Part shown: positions 1 to 11,331 of the stretch, piece by piece | Layout: each line of letters starts with the position of its first letter | Position numbering within the stretch: the first letter of the stretch is position 1 | Assembly: GCA_028274465.1 (NCBI GenBank) | Contig: CM051455.1 | Location: forward strand, 71,158,985-71,222,984 | Origin: Plantago ovata | Lineage: Eukaryota; Streptophyta; Magnoliopsida; Lamiales; Plantaginaceae | DNA: 64,000 bases | Direction of reading: 5' to 3' | Notes under the pieces: generated by a model | Told to the model about the DNA's origin: nothing | What the model saw: the letters and a program-made list of their open reading frames with translations, nothing else | Database searches by the model: none | Made by a program: the position numbers and the translations under genes

Positions 1-131
1 GTGAAAATAGTGGGAGCTAAACAGCTAAAGGACCTTGTTGTTTTGTTATGTTGACTGTGTATTTAGAAATAATATTTCAATAGTTGATTTATTGTTTTCG
101 TTCTATATTATTTCTCTTTAGGATATTAGAT

Positions 132-900
132 ATGGCGATACCGTCCTCCGAGCTTGTTGCCAACTTGGAGTTGCAAAAGCTAACAGAACCAAACTACGTG
201 GATTGGATCCATGAGGTACGAAAGGTGCTATGGTACAATGAGGTTGAGTACGTCTTGGACGAACCTATCCCTCCACCTCCCACTGAATTCACTACGGCAA
301 CCTATGATTGCTATTATGAATTGGAAGTGGAAAGGGCCGAGTTTGTAAAGAACTTGTTGCTGAATGCTATGTCTGACAATATGGTTGGACCATGTCGAGA
401 CAAGGAACCATATGAGATTGTAAAATATCTCTCCTCATTCTTGGATGCTCCAAGGATGTGTGAAGGGTTCGAAGCTATCAAGATCATGCTTATCAAAAGG
501 CTTGGGACAGAAGAGCTGTCGCCTGAACAAGTTAAGTCATTGATTGACTTTCTCTTACAACTTGTTGGATATGGCTTAGAGCTAGAAGCTAAGGCTTCCA
601 TTATCTTGATCGTGCAAAGATTGTTGCAATCTATTCACAATCCCAATGTTGGGGTAGCAACAGAGTTTATCGCTGAGAGACCCATTGCAAACAGATTCCC
701 AAGGGTCAATCGTAGACCCAAAAGGAAGAGGGGTGGCAAGAATGGGCGCTATCGTAGGATGGCCGAATTTCGACTTAGGATCGAGATTTGTCTCTATTGC
801 AAGCTCAAGGGCCACTGGAAGAAAGATTGCCCTAAGCTTAGGGCAGATCAGGCCAAGAAGTCATCAGCTTCTGGCTCAGGTATGTTTGTTATTGAAATGA
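132..900 (+). pseudogene. gag: copia gag (nucleocapsid) region
   Basis: The reading frame opens with ATG at 132 and shows the plant copia gag start with the L-T-E-P-N-Y-x-D-W signature. A basic stretch precedes a CCHC zinc knuckle (C-x2-C-x4-H-x4-C, residues CLYCKLKGHWKKDC) at about 788-830. In the family this protein packages the element RNA. Part of a broken element. Confidence 0.85.
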
Positions 901-924
901 ACATGACTACTTTTGACTCCAATG

Positions 925-2050
925 GTTGGATATTAGATACAGCCTGTGGCTCACACATTTGTAATAATGTGCAAGAGCTAATTGATCACAGGCTAGTCAA
1001 GCGAGGTGAAATCGACTTGCATGTTGGGAACGGCAATCCAGTTGAAGCCAAACGCGTTGGGCGCAGCAAGATAGATTTACCTTCGGGACAATGTTTAGAA
1101 CTTGATAATGTTTATTTTGTTCCATCCATTGTCAGAAATATTATTTCCATTCCATTGTTAGACAATATGGCTTTTTCCTTTCGATTTGCGAATAATACTT
1201 GTTATTTTACATTAAATAATCAGTATTATGGAAAAGCTCGCTTGGTGAATGGTTTATATATTTTACAAAGTAGTCTACCTTTATTTCAAATACATAACAA
1301 ACAACCGTTTTCAAGTAAGAAGAATAATCCATCTTATCTATGGCATTGTCGGCTAGGCCATATCAATGAAACACGGATTCAAAGACTAAGGAAGTTGGAC
1401 TACTTAGAACCATTTGATTTTTAATCATATGGTACATGTGAATCTTGTGTTAAGGGTAAGATGACGAACAAACCTTTTGTTGGACAAGGTGTTCGTGCCA
1501 CTCACTGCTTAGAGCTCATACATACCGATGTATGTGGACCGTTTAAAGTCCATGTGCGTGGGGGTTATCCTTACTTCGTTACCTTTACTGACGATTTCTC
1601 AAGGTATGGATATATTTATCTTATGAAGAATAAATCTGAGACCTTTGGGAAATTCAAGGAGTTTAGGAATGAGGTCGAGAATGAATTGAACCTAAGGATA
1701 GTCACTCTTCGATCATATCGAGGAGGTGAATACCTTAGTGAAGAATTTATCGATTACTTGAAGGAAAATGGAATTCAATCGCAATGGACTCCTCCTGGAA
1801 CACCACAGTTAAATGGTGTGTCTGAGAGGAGGAATCGAACCCTGTTGGACATGGTAAGATCAATGATTGGATTCTCGACTCTTCCAAAGTATCTGTGGGT
1901 ATATGCACTACAAACTGCAATCTACATTCTGAACCGTGTACCATCTAAATCAGTGGAGAAAACTCCTTATGAGTTATGGAAGAGAAAGAAGCCTTCACTA
2001 GGCTATCTTAGACCTTGAGGCTGTCCTGCGATAGTCAAGCTGATGCTCAC
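925..2050 (+). pseudogene. pol: copia protease and integrase region
   Basis: The aspartic protease is marked by WILDTACGSH near 928-957. A GAG-pre-integrase segment with LWHCRLGH follows near 1338-1410. The integrase core follows, with [11 protein letters not shown] and a [13 protein letters not shown] stretch from about 1509 to 1620, and extends to about 1950. In the family these parts mature the polyprotein and insert the cDNA. Part of a broken element. Confidence 0.85.
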
Positions 2051-2749
2051 TGATAAGTTAGATGCCAAGGGTGTCAAAGTATATTTCATAGGCTATCCTC
2101 GTCACACGAGAGGCTATGAATTCTATCATGTTGAAGATCACAAGGTGATCGTATCTAGAAACATGAAGTTTTTAGAAGCTGAATACCTCGAAAAAGAGAG
2201 GTTAGATGACATGATAGAACTTGAAGAAATTAAAGACTTTGACACGCACGAACATGAGGTCTGTAAATCTTCTGATTTGGACTCAAGTTCAGTGAGAGCT
2301 TTCGAAGCAGACAAGGGTGATGATATGACACTTGCTAGGCATGTCATAGTCAGTGGAAGTCCTGTGATTAGATCAACAGTTGAAACCACACCAATAGAAC
2401 CCGTTGTCAACCAACCTGTGCAACAAGTTGCACAAGAACAGCCTCCCGCAAGGGAACAGGGTCGCGCCCAACGACCCGCTGCATCAGTACCCACTGATAA
2501 TGTTCGTGTTACACGAAGCCAGAAAAGAAAAGCACCAGAACAAGTCGATCTCCGTAGGTCGAAGAGGATCCTAAGAGGACCTCAGAAGCAAAGCCTTATG
2601 ATAGAAGACATCAGTGAACTTGATGTCGGTTTATCAGATCGGGAAGATCCCGAGACCTACAAAGAGGCAATAATTGATATTGACTCAGACAAATGGCAAG
2701 AGGCCATGGAATTAGAAATGGATTCAATGTACTAGAACCAAGTTTGGAA

Positions 2750-4190
2750 CTTGGTAGACTTGCCCCAAGGGGTTAGACCAATTGGGTGCAAATGGGTCTT
2801 TAAACGAAAGACAGATGCCGATGGCAAGGTACAAACGCACAAAACTAGGCTTGTGGCGAAAGGCTACACGCAAAGGTATGGCATCGATTACGATGAAACC
2901 TTTTCACCGGTAGCAAAATTGAAGTCCATTCGAATTCTACTTGCGATAGCTGCCTACTATGATTATGAAATCTGGCAGATGGATGTAAATACAGCCTTCC
3001 TCAATGGCAACCTTGAGGAAGAGGTCTATATGGTACAACCGGAAGGTTTTATTAGTAAAACCAGGCCAACTGCTGTATGCAAATTACAAAGATCCATCTA
3101 TGGGGTAAAGCAAGCGTCAAGGAGCTGGAATATCCGCTTTGATGAAGCTGTCAAATCGTTTGACTTCATCAGAAGCAAGGAAGATCCCTGTGTCTACGCG
3201 AGACACAGCGACAAAGGAGTTGTTTTCATGATCATTTATGTAGATGACATTTTGATCATGGGAAACAATGTCTCTATGCTAGAAGACACTAAAGTTTGGT
3301 TATCAAGTACCTTCTCGATGAAGGACTTGGGTGAAGCGAACTACATCCTAGGGATCAAGTCTTTAGAGATAGATCCAAGAGGATGTTAGGAATGACACAG
3401 TCCACCTACATCGATAAAATACTGAAGCGTTATAAGATGGACGACTCAAAGAGAGGCTTTCTCCCAGCTAGGCATGGGATTGTCTTATCAGTTAAGGATG
3501 GTCCTAAAACTGATGAAGAAAGAAATGCAATGAGTCGTGTGCCCTATGCTTCGGCAGTAGGGTCTATAATGTATGCAATGAATTGCACAAGGCCCGATGT
3601 GGCATATGCGCTTAGTGTCACTTGTCGACACCAACAGAATCCAGGAGTACCTCACTGGACTGCTGTGAAGAACATTCTTAAGTACCTTAGACGGACTAAA
3701 GAGATGTTCTTTGTGTTTGGTGGAGAACCAGAATTAAAGATGTCTGGGTATGTCGACGCTGGATTTGAATCATATCCTGATGACTTTAAGTCACAGACAG
3801 GATACGTATTCAAATTGAACGGAGGAGCTATCTGTTGGAAGAGTTCTAAGCAAGCCACGATTGCTCACTCATCCACAGAAGCCGAGTGCATTACTGAATC
3901 AGAAGCATCGTAAGAAGCTGTCTGGATTTCAGAGTTCTTGAAGGAATTGAGGGTTGTTCCTGCTCCCAGTCCAATAACGATTTATTGTGACAATACGGGC
4001 GCCGTTGCTCAAGCTAGGGAGCCTAGATCTACAAACAAGAACAAACATGTACTTAGAAAATATCACGTTATACGTGAGATTATAGATAGAGGAGAAGTTA
4101 GTATAGAACGTGTCTCTACCACGGACAACGTGGCAGATCCTTTCACTAAGGTCTTATCAGTGGAAGTCCACTTAAGACATTATGCTAATC
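2750..4190 (+). pseudogene. pol: copia reverse transcriptase and RNase H region
   Basis: The RT block carries RLVAKGYTQ, the QMDVNTAFLNG motif and the catalytic YVDDILI box near 3235-3260. RNase H follows with GYVDAGFESYPDDFKSQTGY near 3745, the SSTEAE segment near 3870 and YCDNTGAV near 3965. RT and RNase H downstream of integrase is what defines copia. Part of a broken element. Confidence 0.9.
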
Positions 4191-4236
4191 TGGGCATTAG
4201 GCATATAGGTGACTGGCTCTAGTCCAAGTGGAAGAT

Positions 4237-5894
4237 TGATAGTGTATATGTCCTAGAGACAGTCCTTACTAAGGGCATGGTGCCCTTATAAAGGACATAT
4301 ATGTACTATTACACAGGTCAACGTAATATAATATATGTTTGTTGCATTTTACTGTTGAGTATCGCTTTCATATTTATATTACACCAGGCTGCAGCATGTC
4401 ACATCTTTATTGTTGTCTGTATTGATATTAAACATGTCCCCTCGGATAGATGACCGATCACACAGTTAGTGGGAGCTATGTGAGTTATCATCTATCCTAA
4501 ACTCTCCCTAGTCGTGGTACATCTCGGATGTGGGGGTCTGAATGAACCTGACAAGACTAGTATGCGTGGAGGTTATACTTGTTGGAGCAAGTGTGAGCCG
4601 ATCCCACGGCCACGGAACGGATTGTTGGAGAATCAAGGAATGTTCCCATAACTGCGCATAGTTGTTTGAAGAAGCTTTATCGAACAATGGAAGTACCCAC
4701 CGGACACTCCCATCGATGTGTACTCTACACCGACGTGTCTATGGGAACCTGTGAGTTGTCGAAGTGATGCCATTCGTCCTTTGCACTTACAGGACTTTAT
4801 CATCACATTTGTTGCCCCATATCCTTGGTGGACCCGTCGATGTCAGCTCTGAATAAGCAGCTAACCTAAGACACGATCCAGGATTATGGCTAAATACAAA
4901 TGGGGGTGATAAGTGATTCTGTGAAGGATTCGTCTCTCAAGTGTAGCACAGGAGAGCACTGCTCATAGTCTGCATAGTTGTGATGGTAAAGTCACTGGCC
5001 AGTGCAAATGATATATTATGATGGTCATAAGTATATCTTAACCAAGCAACTCCCTGAGACGCCCGTGGATGTATTATTGGGATAGACACTTCATCGATCC
5101 TAGATACATTCGAGCAAGTCAGATGAAGGGACGTTACCATCGCCGCGTTGAGCGCAACAGGCTTCGCAACGAAAGGGTTAGCTTTGAGAAACCTCTCAAA
5201 CGTCCTCACGTATTAATATTGCAAATATGGAACCGTCTAGGAATTCCATGTTGCCTAGTCTAGGACTTGCTTAATACGATGAGGCCCTATGGGTCACACT
5301 ATGTGGTGATTAAGTCTATCAGAATATCCTTGAAGATGGAATCGCAATTAATTTGGAATTAATTGTGATTGATGGATTATAATTGATTTGGAATTAATTA
5401 TAATATTTGGTGGCTCAATTAATGATTTGGAATTGTTAATTGAATTGGCTAAATTAATTGTATTTTATGTAAATACAATTAAAGATTATATTTTGGAAAT
5501 ATAATGGATGTTTGATTATAAAGGATATGTTTATTTAGAATTGACATATGCACTTGGGCAAAATCTACTTGGAGTTTGGATTGCCTTAGAAATATAAGTG
5601 GGTCCCAAAAGTGGGACCCACCTCCCGTAGGACAAGGCGCGCGCGCGCGCGTGGCCAGATAAGGGAAAGGAGTTCGACTCCTTCCTCTATTAGAAGTCCA
5701 AGGGATAAGTTAGATTTTCCTGATTGAGTTTTAATTTGATTGGGAATGAATCTAGACTTGATATTGGTTTCCTTGTGCGATAAGAATTAGATTCTTATTC
5801 CTTTACGAAATCTAATTGCTTATGCTTTAGACTTCTATAGACTACCATATATAGTAGAGTATTAGAGAGAGTTTTAGACACACAGTTTTCAACA
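4237..5894 (+). repeat. 3' LTR of the copia element, truncated
   Basis: The LTR begins TGATAGTGTATATG directly after the purine-rich stretch at 4225-4236. It aligns in reverse complement with the solo LTR at 46176-48251, including an alternating GC run near 5638-5652 and a TATATATAG box near 5850. It is shorter than the solo copy because it stops at the chimeric junction at about 5894. Confidence 0.9.
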
Positions 5895-6087
5895 CACCAA
5901 TTCCTTGTCAACTTCAATATATTTGCCCGGAAATCCTCGAATTTCAACCAAAACCTGTAAAATAAAATCTAAAGGGAAACGTGACACTATTCTAATAAAA
6001 TGCATTAAAATATAGCTTAATTAACATAGAGGATAGCTAAAATAGGTGAAAAAGACTCGAATGAAAGTGTAAAATACACATTCATCA
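5894..6087 (-). repeat. Gypsy-A 3' LTR stub
   Basis: These 194 bp match the start of the Gypsy-A LTR (in element sense TGATGAATGTGTATTTTAC...) and differ at only about five places from the matching part of the 5' LTR (12443-12548 plus 19851-19946). The rest of this LTR is missing. The polypurine tract (sense ...TTTGGGGAGTT) lies at 6088-6101. Confidence 0.85.
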
Positions 6088-6101
6088 AACTCCCCAAACC
6101 G

Positions 6102-7139
6102 AACCTTTGCTTGTCCTCAAGCAACTAAGCTAGACTCTAATACAAAAACCATGCAAGACACAAAATGGAGTCTCATGCCAAATAAAGTGAACTAATCTAC
6201 TGAATATACCAAAAAGCATATGAACAAAAACCATATAAATCAAAGCATGAATATAGGTTGAATAATACCTCGATTGACTTATACACATCCACATAAGCAC
6301 TTATGTCAAGACAAGATAGTCATTCGTAACATTCTCTACCTGGACCTAGTCAGTGACGACGTAATGAAGCATGCTAAGATACGAATGGTTTTCCCGTGCC
6401 TATGAAACTGAGGACTTACTGCTGTTCCACCATGTTAAGACTTTCCCTCAAAGAGGTCGAACCAGTACTGGTTCTCATCAAACGAATGAGGGTTCCCTAT
6501 AAAAGATAACACTCCGCTATTCTACCCATCTCTAAAGTAAAGTCTTAAGCTATTCACACTTCCTGAATGGCAGGACGAGGGTGGTCTAGAACAGATGACA
6601 CTCAAGACAAAAAAGATAAAAAATTACAACACGATTACAAACATTACAAGAATTGAAAAAATGAGACTCAACACTTTGCTAAACTGCTATTTGGCTTTCT
6701 TTTTTGGACCCTTCCTTGCTTTTTTGGGGTCTTTCCCTTTTTTTTTTTCTTCTTTTTTTCTTTCCAGATTTTTTGCTTTTTTTCTGGAATTTTCCTTTTC
6801 TCTTTTTTTTTCGATTTTTTTTTAGCCAGCAGTAGCATAACAAAGAAAGAAACAAAATGACTCACACGACTTCCCCAAACCTATTCGAAAGAATAGGTTG
6901 GAGTACAAAATTTTACGGAAAATGAAAAATAGACTCACGATACGAAAATGAAAAACAGAAACAAGTCTAATGATGGTGTAACAACATTAGATCACTTAAA
7001 TCCCATCCCCCCTCATGAAATTTACGCTAGTCCCTAGGAGTAAGAAAATGAGGAAATAAGATGTGATACTAGATGTTACCCCATGGCATCGGTCGGCTGA
7101 GTGTGCTGCTTGTGAGTTATTGGGCCTGTTCTGGGAGCT
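6102..7139 (-). other. Gypsy-A 3' internal non-coding part with a T-rich (sense A/G-rich) tract
   Basis: Nothing here codes for a recognisable protein. At 6689-6830 the plus strand is almost pure T with a few C, so the element RNA would carry a long A/G tract. The same tract recurs in Gypsy-A' at about 51776-51900. Open frames across it are rich in Phe or Lys only because of base composition. Confidence 0.7.
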
Positions 7140-7349
7140 TTATAGGGTGTCATCAGGTCTTCTGGTATGCGTGGTAGTTTCAATTATAGATCGTATACGA
7201 ACAACTCCTCCATTAGTATCATCATTGCCCGTATGGCCTTCATTGTCACTACTGTCATGCACATCCTCACTAGTAGAGTTGTAGTGGCTGGTAGAATTCT
7301 CAAGAGTAGCCGCCGCTGTTATGGAATCCTCCATCCTGGAGTCCTCCAA
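7140..7349 (-). pseudogene. Gypsy-A acidic accessory ORF, 69 aa
   Basis: The frame reads a DSITAAATLENS-like start followed by a Ser/Asp-rich stretch (DSSDNEGH). The sister copy at 50701-50919 keeps the same frame and the same landmarks (DDSITAAANLEDS, DDSSDNEDH). No family is recognised. It may be the last exon of the accessory unit whose main frame is at 7528-7936. Part of a fossil element. Confidence 0.45.
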
Positions 7350-7527
7350 TAGGATGTGAACTGTTGAAGGGGAAAGGGCAGTGGTATCAGGACCTCCCCC
7401 TCCAACGTTTTACACCACGAGAAGGTTTCAGTAAGCTGCTCGGATACTCAGAAGTCTTCTACTATTTTTTCCAATTTCGACCACATTCTCTACGGTAGAT
7501 TCGACCGATGTCTATATGATGCTCCCT

Positions 7528-7936
7528 TTAGAGGCAGGCAAGGGGCACCCCAACGAGGGGCTGGGCACCCATGTCATTATGTTTTGGAACCAAGCTAGCG
7601 CTTCGGAACCTTCTAGCAACTTCGAACTCAAGAGTGAATCCGTCGTGGCGAGAATGTTCCGGTGCCTTCCAGTTCACTCGAACTTTGCAGTCCTTGTGAT
7701 GGAGTGCTGACGTAATAATGGTTTCTGTCCCTTCGGTGGTGCATGAATAGGCATAGGAGTCCTCACTCCAGGTATACTCTAGCTCCTCCTTTTGGATAAT
7801 CTACGACGTTGCTGCAAAACCCCTTGGCTCGAACGCACATCTAACGAGGTCACTCTTCTTGAAATGGTTGTAATCGATCCCTCTCCAATACTTCACAGTA
7901 ATCATACGGGAATGCTCCTTTCCCTTGGTATGGTTC
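7528..7936 (-). pseudogene. Gypsy-A accessory ORF of unknown function
   Basis: It follows an intron-like segment (7937-8476) and corresponds to the accessory ORF of the sister copy at 50108-50519. Landmarks shared by both copies are KYWRGIDYNH, a K-S-D-L-V-R segment, SYAYSCTT, HKDCKVRVN and SLVPKHNDM, and the same stop region. It shows none of the gag, protease, RT or integrase motifs. It could be a captured host gene piece or an element-specific accessory gene. Part of a broken element. Confidence 0.5.
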
Positions 7937-8476
7937 CTACAAACAGCAGTTAGTACCCCGTATGACACAAAACAGACTCACGCATATGCTAGTGTAAGAA
8001 CGAAATATACAAGTGATAAAATCAACAATCGAGCTCCCCAAACCGTAATGTCTAGCCTAGCTTCTTCATCATGCAACATACCAATGTAACTACTACATGC
8101 AATACATCACATCATTCTCTTGCTAGACAACCAATACCCTAGATAACTAGGCTCAATTCATACCATAGTAGCGAAAAATTCGATCATCATAAACCCTCAT
8201 ACTCAACAATTAAGCATTCTAGCGTCAAATCCACCAATATTACATCAATAAACACAATCATATGCAAGAAATCTAAGATAAAGTCATATTGCATAACAAC
8301 ATATATCATCTAGTAGCAAAATTCTCAATCAACAATCCAAGCATAATTGAGCATGCAATTGATAGTAAATAACACTTCTAATCACACAAACAACATACCT
8401 ATGCATCAAACAAGCATAATCGAAGCTCAAATTAAAAAACCCCCAAATTTGAAAATTAGGGTTCTTAGAATGATAC
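7937..8476 (-). other. intron-like segment upstream of the Gypsy-A accessory ORF
   Basis: In element sense the segment starts AG|GTATCAT and ends with a branch-like ACTAAC and CTGTTTGTAG|GAACC. The sister copy has the same two boundaries, 541 bp apart (49567-50107). The body is AT-rich and non-coding. Splicing is inferred from the signals, not shown. Confidence 0.45.
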
Positions 8477-8710
8477 CTCAGATCTGAAAATCTAATGCAT
8501 TCGGACGAAATCTGTTCGGATGGAAAGATAGATCATGTAATAGGCTTCGATTTAAGCTAAAGAACACTAAATTTGGTCAAGAAATGAAGAAGTTATGAAG
8601 ATTTGAACTTGAAATCGCGATTTTTGGTTTATTTGGGAGGAGGAATGATGAAATATGAAGAAAATGAGGTAAAGGGGAAGAAATCCGCGTTTTTATGTTT
8701 CTGGAGCCGT

Positions 8711-8765
8711 GGGGCGGTTCGCCCCACGCGGGGCGGTTCGCCCCCCATGTGGGGCGGTTCGCCCC
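8711..8765. repeat. GC-rich palindrome cluster, internal (Gypsy-A)
   Basis: Three copies of GGGGCGGTTCGCCCC lie at 8711-8725, 8730-8744 and 8751-8765. The same core fills the cluster in this element's LTR (12214-12288). The sister element uses GGGGCGANTCGCCCC instead at both of its matching places. Confidence 0.9.
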
Positions 8766-9027
8766 GTGCTCCCCGATGCGGGGAGACGACTTCCGTCGTC
8801 AGAAAATGTGGTTTTAATCCCCGAAACCAATTTTTTCAAAAAACCACTCGAAAAATATCACTCAAACATAAGCATATACGACACAGACAAGAACAAATTC
8901 GCATATGAGAAACAAATAGTTCAAGAATGAATGCATGCAGAAAAGCAGTAAAGAAAGCGATAAAATTCCAGGTTGCCTCCCGGATAGCGCCATTGTTTAA
9001 AGTCTTTGACTCGACTCCTGTCTGCGC

Positions 9028-11187
9028 CTATCTCTTCTTTTTGCGGGTACTAGGCTTCCCCTTCATTGATCTCCTCTCCATGCCACGAACCTGTGAATAA
9101 GAAAGAATATAGGCTGCAAGACCACAGTAGTGAGTAGTGAAAGAAATATCGGGCGGATCAGGTGGATCAGATATGGCGTGCAACACGTGTTGCTTGCCAT
9201 TCATTTCAATAGTGCAAGTTCTTTGGTAGATGTCCATCACGGAGCGTAGTTTAGTCAAGAACGTTCGCCCTAAGAGTATGACATCCCCCGTTCCAGGTGC
9301 AGACGCCGGCATAACTACAAAATTGGTGTAAATAGATGCTTCACCAATCTTGACCAACAAATTTTTCACAACTCCTTCGGGTCTCATAAATGATCCATCT
9401 GCCAGTTGCACAATAGCCCTTTCCTCAGATAGTTTTCCAAGGTTACTCTTTTCAAACACATTCAAAGGAATTATGTTTGAGTAGGATCCCGTGTCTAGTG
9501 TGGCACGGACATCTTCAAGCTCACCAATCCCTACCTTAACATCGAAACTTTTAGGGAGTGGTTCGGGATCCTCTTGCTCCTCATCACTTACGTCAGAACC
9601 AAGGTCCTCCTCTTCTTCCTTAGTCTGTAGAAGTTCTTCCTTCTTGCAACACTCGCACTTAACAGCTTTCTTGATGGTGATTTCTTCAGGTAGATCACCA
9701 GCCAATGTAATGGCATTTGACTTCACAGTGTTACTAGGCAGTTTGCCTTGTTCCCTACTTGCTCCTCGGTCGATCAACTCTTGCATCTTTTGATGGGCAA
9801 GCCTAGTGCTCTCTTCCAACCTATCGAGCCTTGCCCTAGTCTTCTCGGAATCTTCTTCATAATGTTTGGGAAAACTTTGTGTGTGATCAACCATCTTTTG
9901 CAAGTTCTCCATCAGTTGAGCCGACTTCGACTTCGGCGGCTCTTTCGGAGCGGGGTTTTCGCAGTGATCATTACCATAGTTCAGCCTACTACGGTCTTGG
10001 TTAGGTCCATAAGTTTGGTTAGCCGGTGCATATCCTTGATTGTTTCGGAATCCTCTTCTCCAGAATCCACCACGAGGGTTCCTACCGTCTTGTCCGTAGC
10101 TAACTTCTTGAGTACCAAACTCTGTAGCAAAGGCTTCTTCTTCGCCTCCTCGAGCCCAGTTGCCATCATCATACGCAAGCTCCGATCTACACATATGAGC
10201 TCCTTGTCCATAGTTCTTGCATATTCGGCATACTTTGTTCGAAACAGTTGTTCCGGTGGCGCTCTTGAGTACTTGCTTCAATTCGTTGGTAAAGCACTCG
10301 AATTGATCCCCATTCCCCCTATACATAGGGGCTTCTTGAGTTGGTGGAGCTTCAGGTCCACGTCTCCTAACCATTGCTCTTGGGTCCTTGAACTGCGAAC
10401 CCTTAGCAAGCCTTTCGAAAACTGCCCAGACGGCTTCTGCGATTTCCTCTCAAATATTGCCTCGGCATTGGAAATCCACCACTTGTTGGTTCTCGAAGGT
10501 TAGTCCATTGTAGAAGTGTTGAACTAGGTCTGAAAGTTCAAAACCATGGTGAGGGCACTTGTTCGTGAGATCTTGAAATCTCTCAAACGCGGTGTAGATG
10601 GTCTCATCATAGTCCTGCTTGAATCCAGTGATCTGCGCCTTTAGCGCGGTAGTCAAGGTGTGGGGGAAGTATTTCTCCATGAAAGCTGAAAAAACCTTCT
10701 CCCAAGTGTCCAGCGAGCCTGCTGGTAGAGAACTCAACCATGACTTGGCTCTGTCGCCAAGTCCCATAGCAAAAACCTTCATCCTCAACTCATCCGTTGT
10801 TATGTCAGCTCCGGGTCGTGGGAGTTGGTTGACGAAATCATCTATATCGTGCAAGTACCCCATCACATCTTCCCTTGATAAGCCATAGAACCTCGGAAGT
10901 TGTTGGAATGCGTGGTTCTTGATCTCCAGATCTCGGGTTGCAGACGAAAGAACTATCGCCGGTCCCCTCATACGATCCTTGGTGGGTTGAACCCATGCCT
11001 TCAATGGTCTAGCTTCTGCCATTCCGTCGATTTCCTTGAAAAGACTGAGTAGAGATTCAGAGAAATCGGTATCCTCTATTTCCTCTAGTGCGCGCCTTTC
11101 AAGTAGTCGTCTTCTTTGGTTGTAGACTCTATCGATTTCAGCAATTGAATCAGCAAGCGGTGTTCCTGCAGAACGTGTATGCGACAT
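9028..11187 (-). pseudogene. gag-pro: Gypsy-A gag and aspartic protease
   Basis: The start is ATG at 11187 (MSHTRSAG). The gag core carries KSWLSSLPAGS, AFMEKYFPHT and KCPHHGFELS...FYNGL, which is the Athila/Tat retrotransposon-gag pattern. A zinc-knuckle region (CRICKNYG...) follows. The aspartic protease has ATLDTGSYSN and a distal VILLGRTFL box. A short basic tail ends the region, and no polymerase follows. In the family gag forms the particle and the protease matures it. Part of a fossil copy with one or two breaks. Confidence 0.9.
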
Positions 11188-11310
11188 ACACTATCTGTAA
11201 CAGACTAGGAAAGAAGTATCCGAGAGAGATTAAAAAGGAAAACTAAAACTAGTAGAATTAGGAATCTAAAGCTGAAAATATAAAAAAATTAAACAAAAAA
11301 AGGAGTATAG

Positions 11311-11328
11311 TCCCCAGCAACGGCGCCA
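11311..11328 (-). other. Gypsy-A primer-binding site
   Basis: In element sense this reads TGGCGCCGTTGCTGGGGA, three bases after the LTR end TTCATCA. It differs by one base from the TGGCGCCGTTGCCGGGGA seen in the sister copy. This is the tRNA-Asp type site typical of Athila/Tat elements. Confidence 0.9.
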
Positions 11329-11331
11329 ATT

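Larger units (their letters stand above)
1..5894 (+). mobile_element. Ty1/copia LTR retrotransposon, left end outside window, 3' LTR truncated
   Basis: All copia domains are visible in the order gag, protease, integrase, reverse transcriptase, RNase H, which is the Ty1/copia order. The 5' LTR and primer-binding site lie off the left edge. The 3' LTR starts at 4237 after a purine-rich stretch and is cut off at about 5894, where the sequence becomes Gypsy-A LTR. The copy is a fossil with about five breaks in its coding region. A full solo LTR of the same family lies at 46176-48251 and shows that the complete LTR is about 2.08 kb, so roughly 0.4 kb is missing here. The long LTR would fit Angela-, SIRE- or Tork-type lineages, but the lineage is not resolved. 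Confidence 0.95.

Noticed and set aside
6595-6865. Phe-rich and Lys-rich open frames
   Set aside because: Products of a homopolymer-like T/A tract in the retroelement interior.
9491-10503. Plus-strand open frames opposite Gypsy-A gag-protease
   Set aside because: Antisense shadows of the minus-strand coding region.
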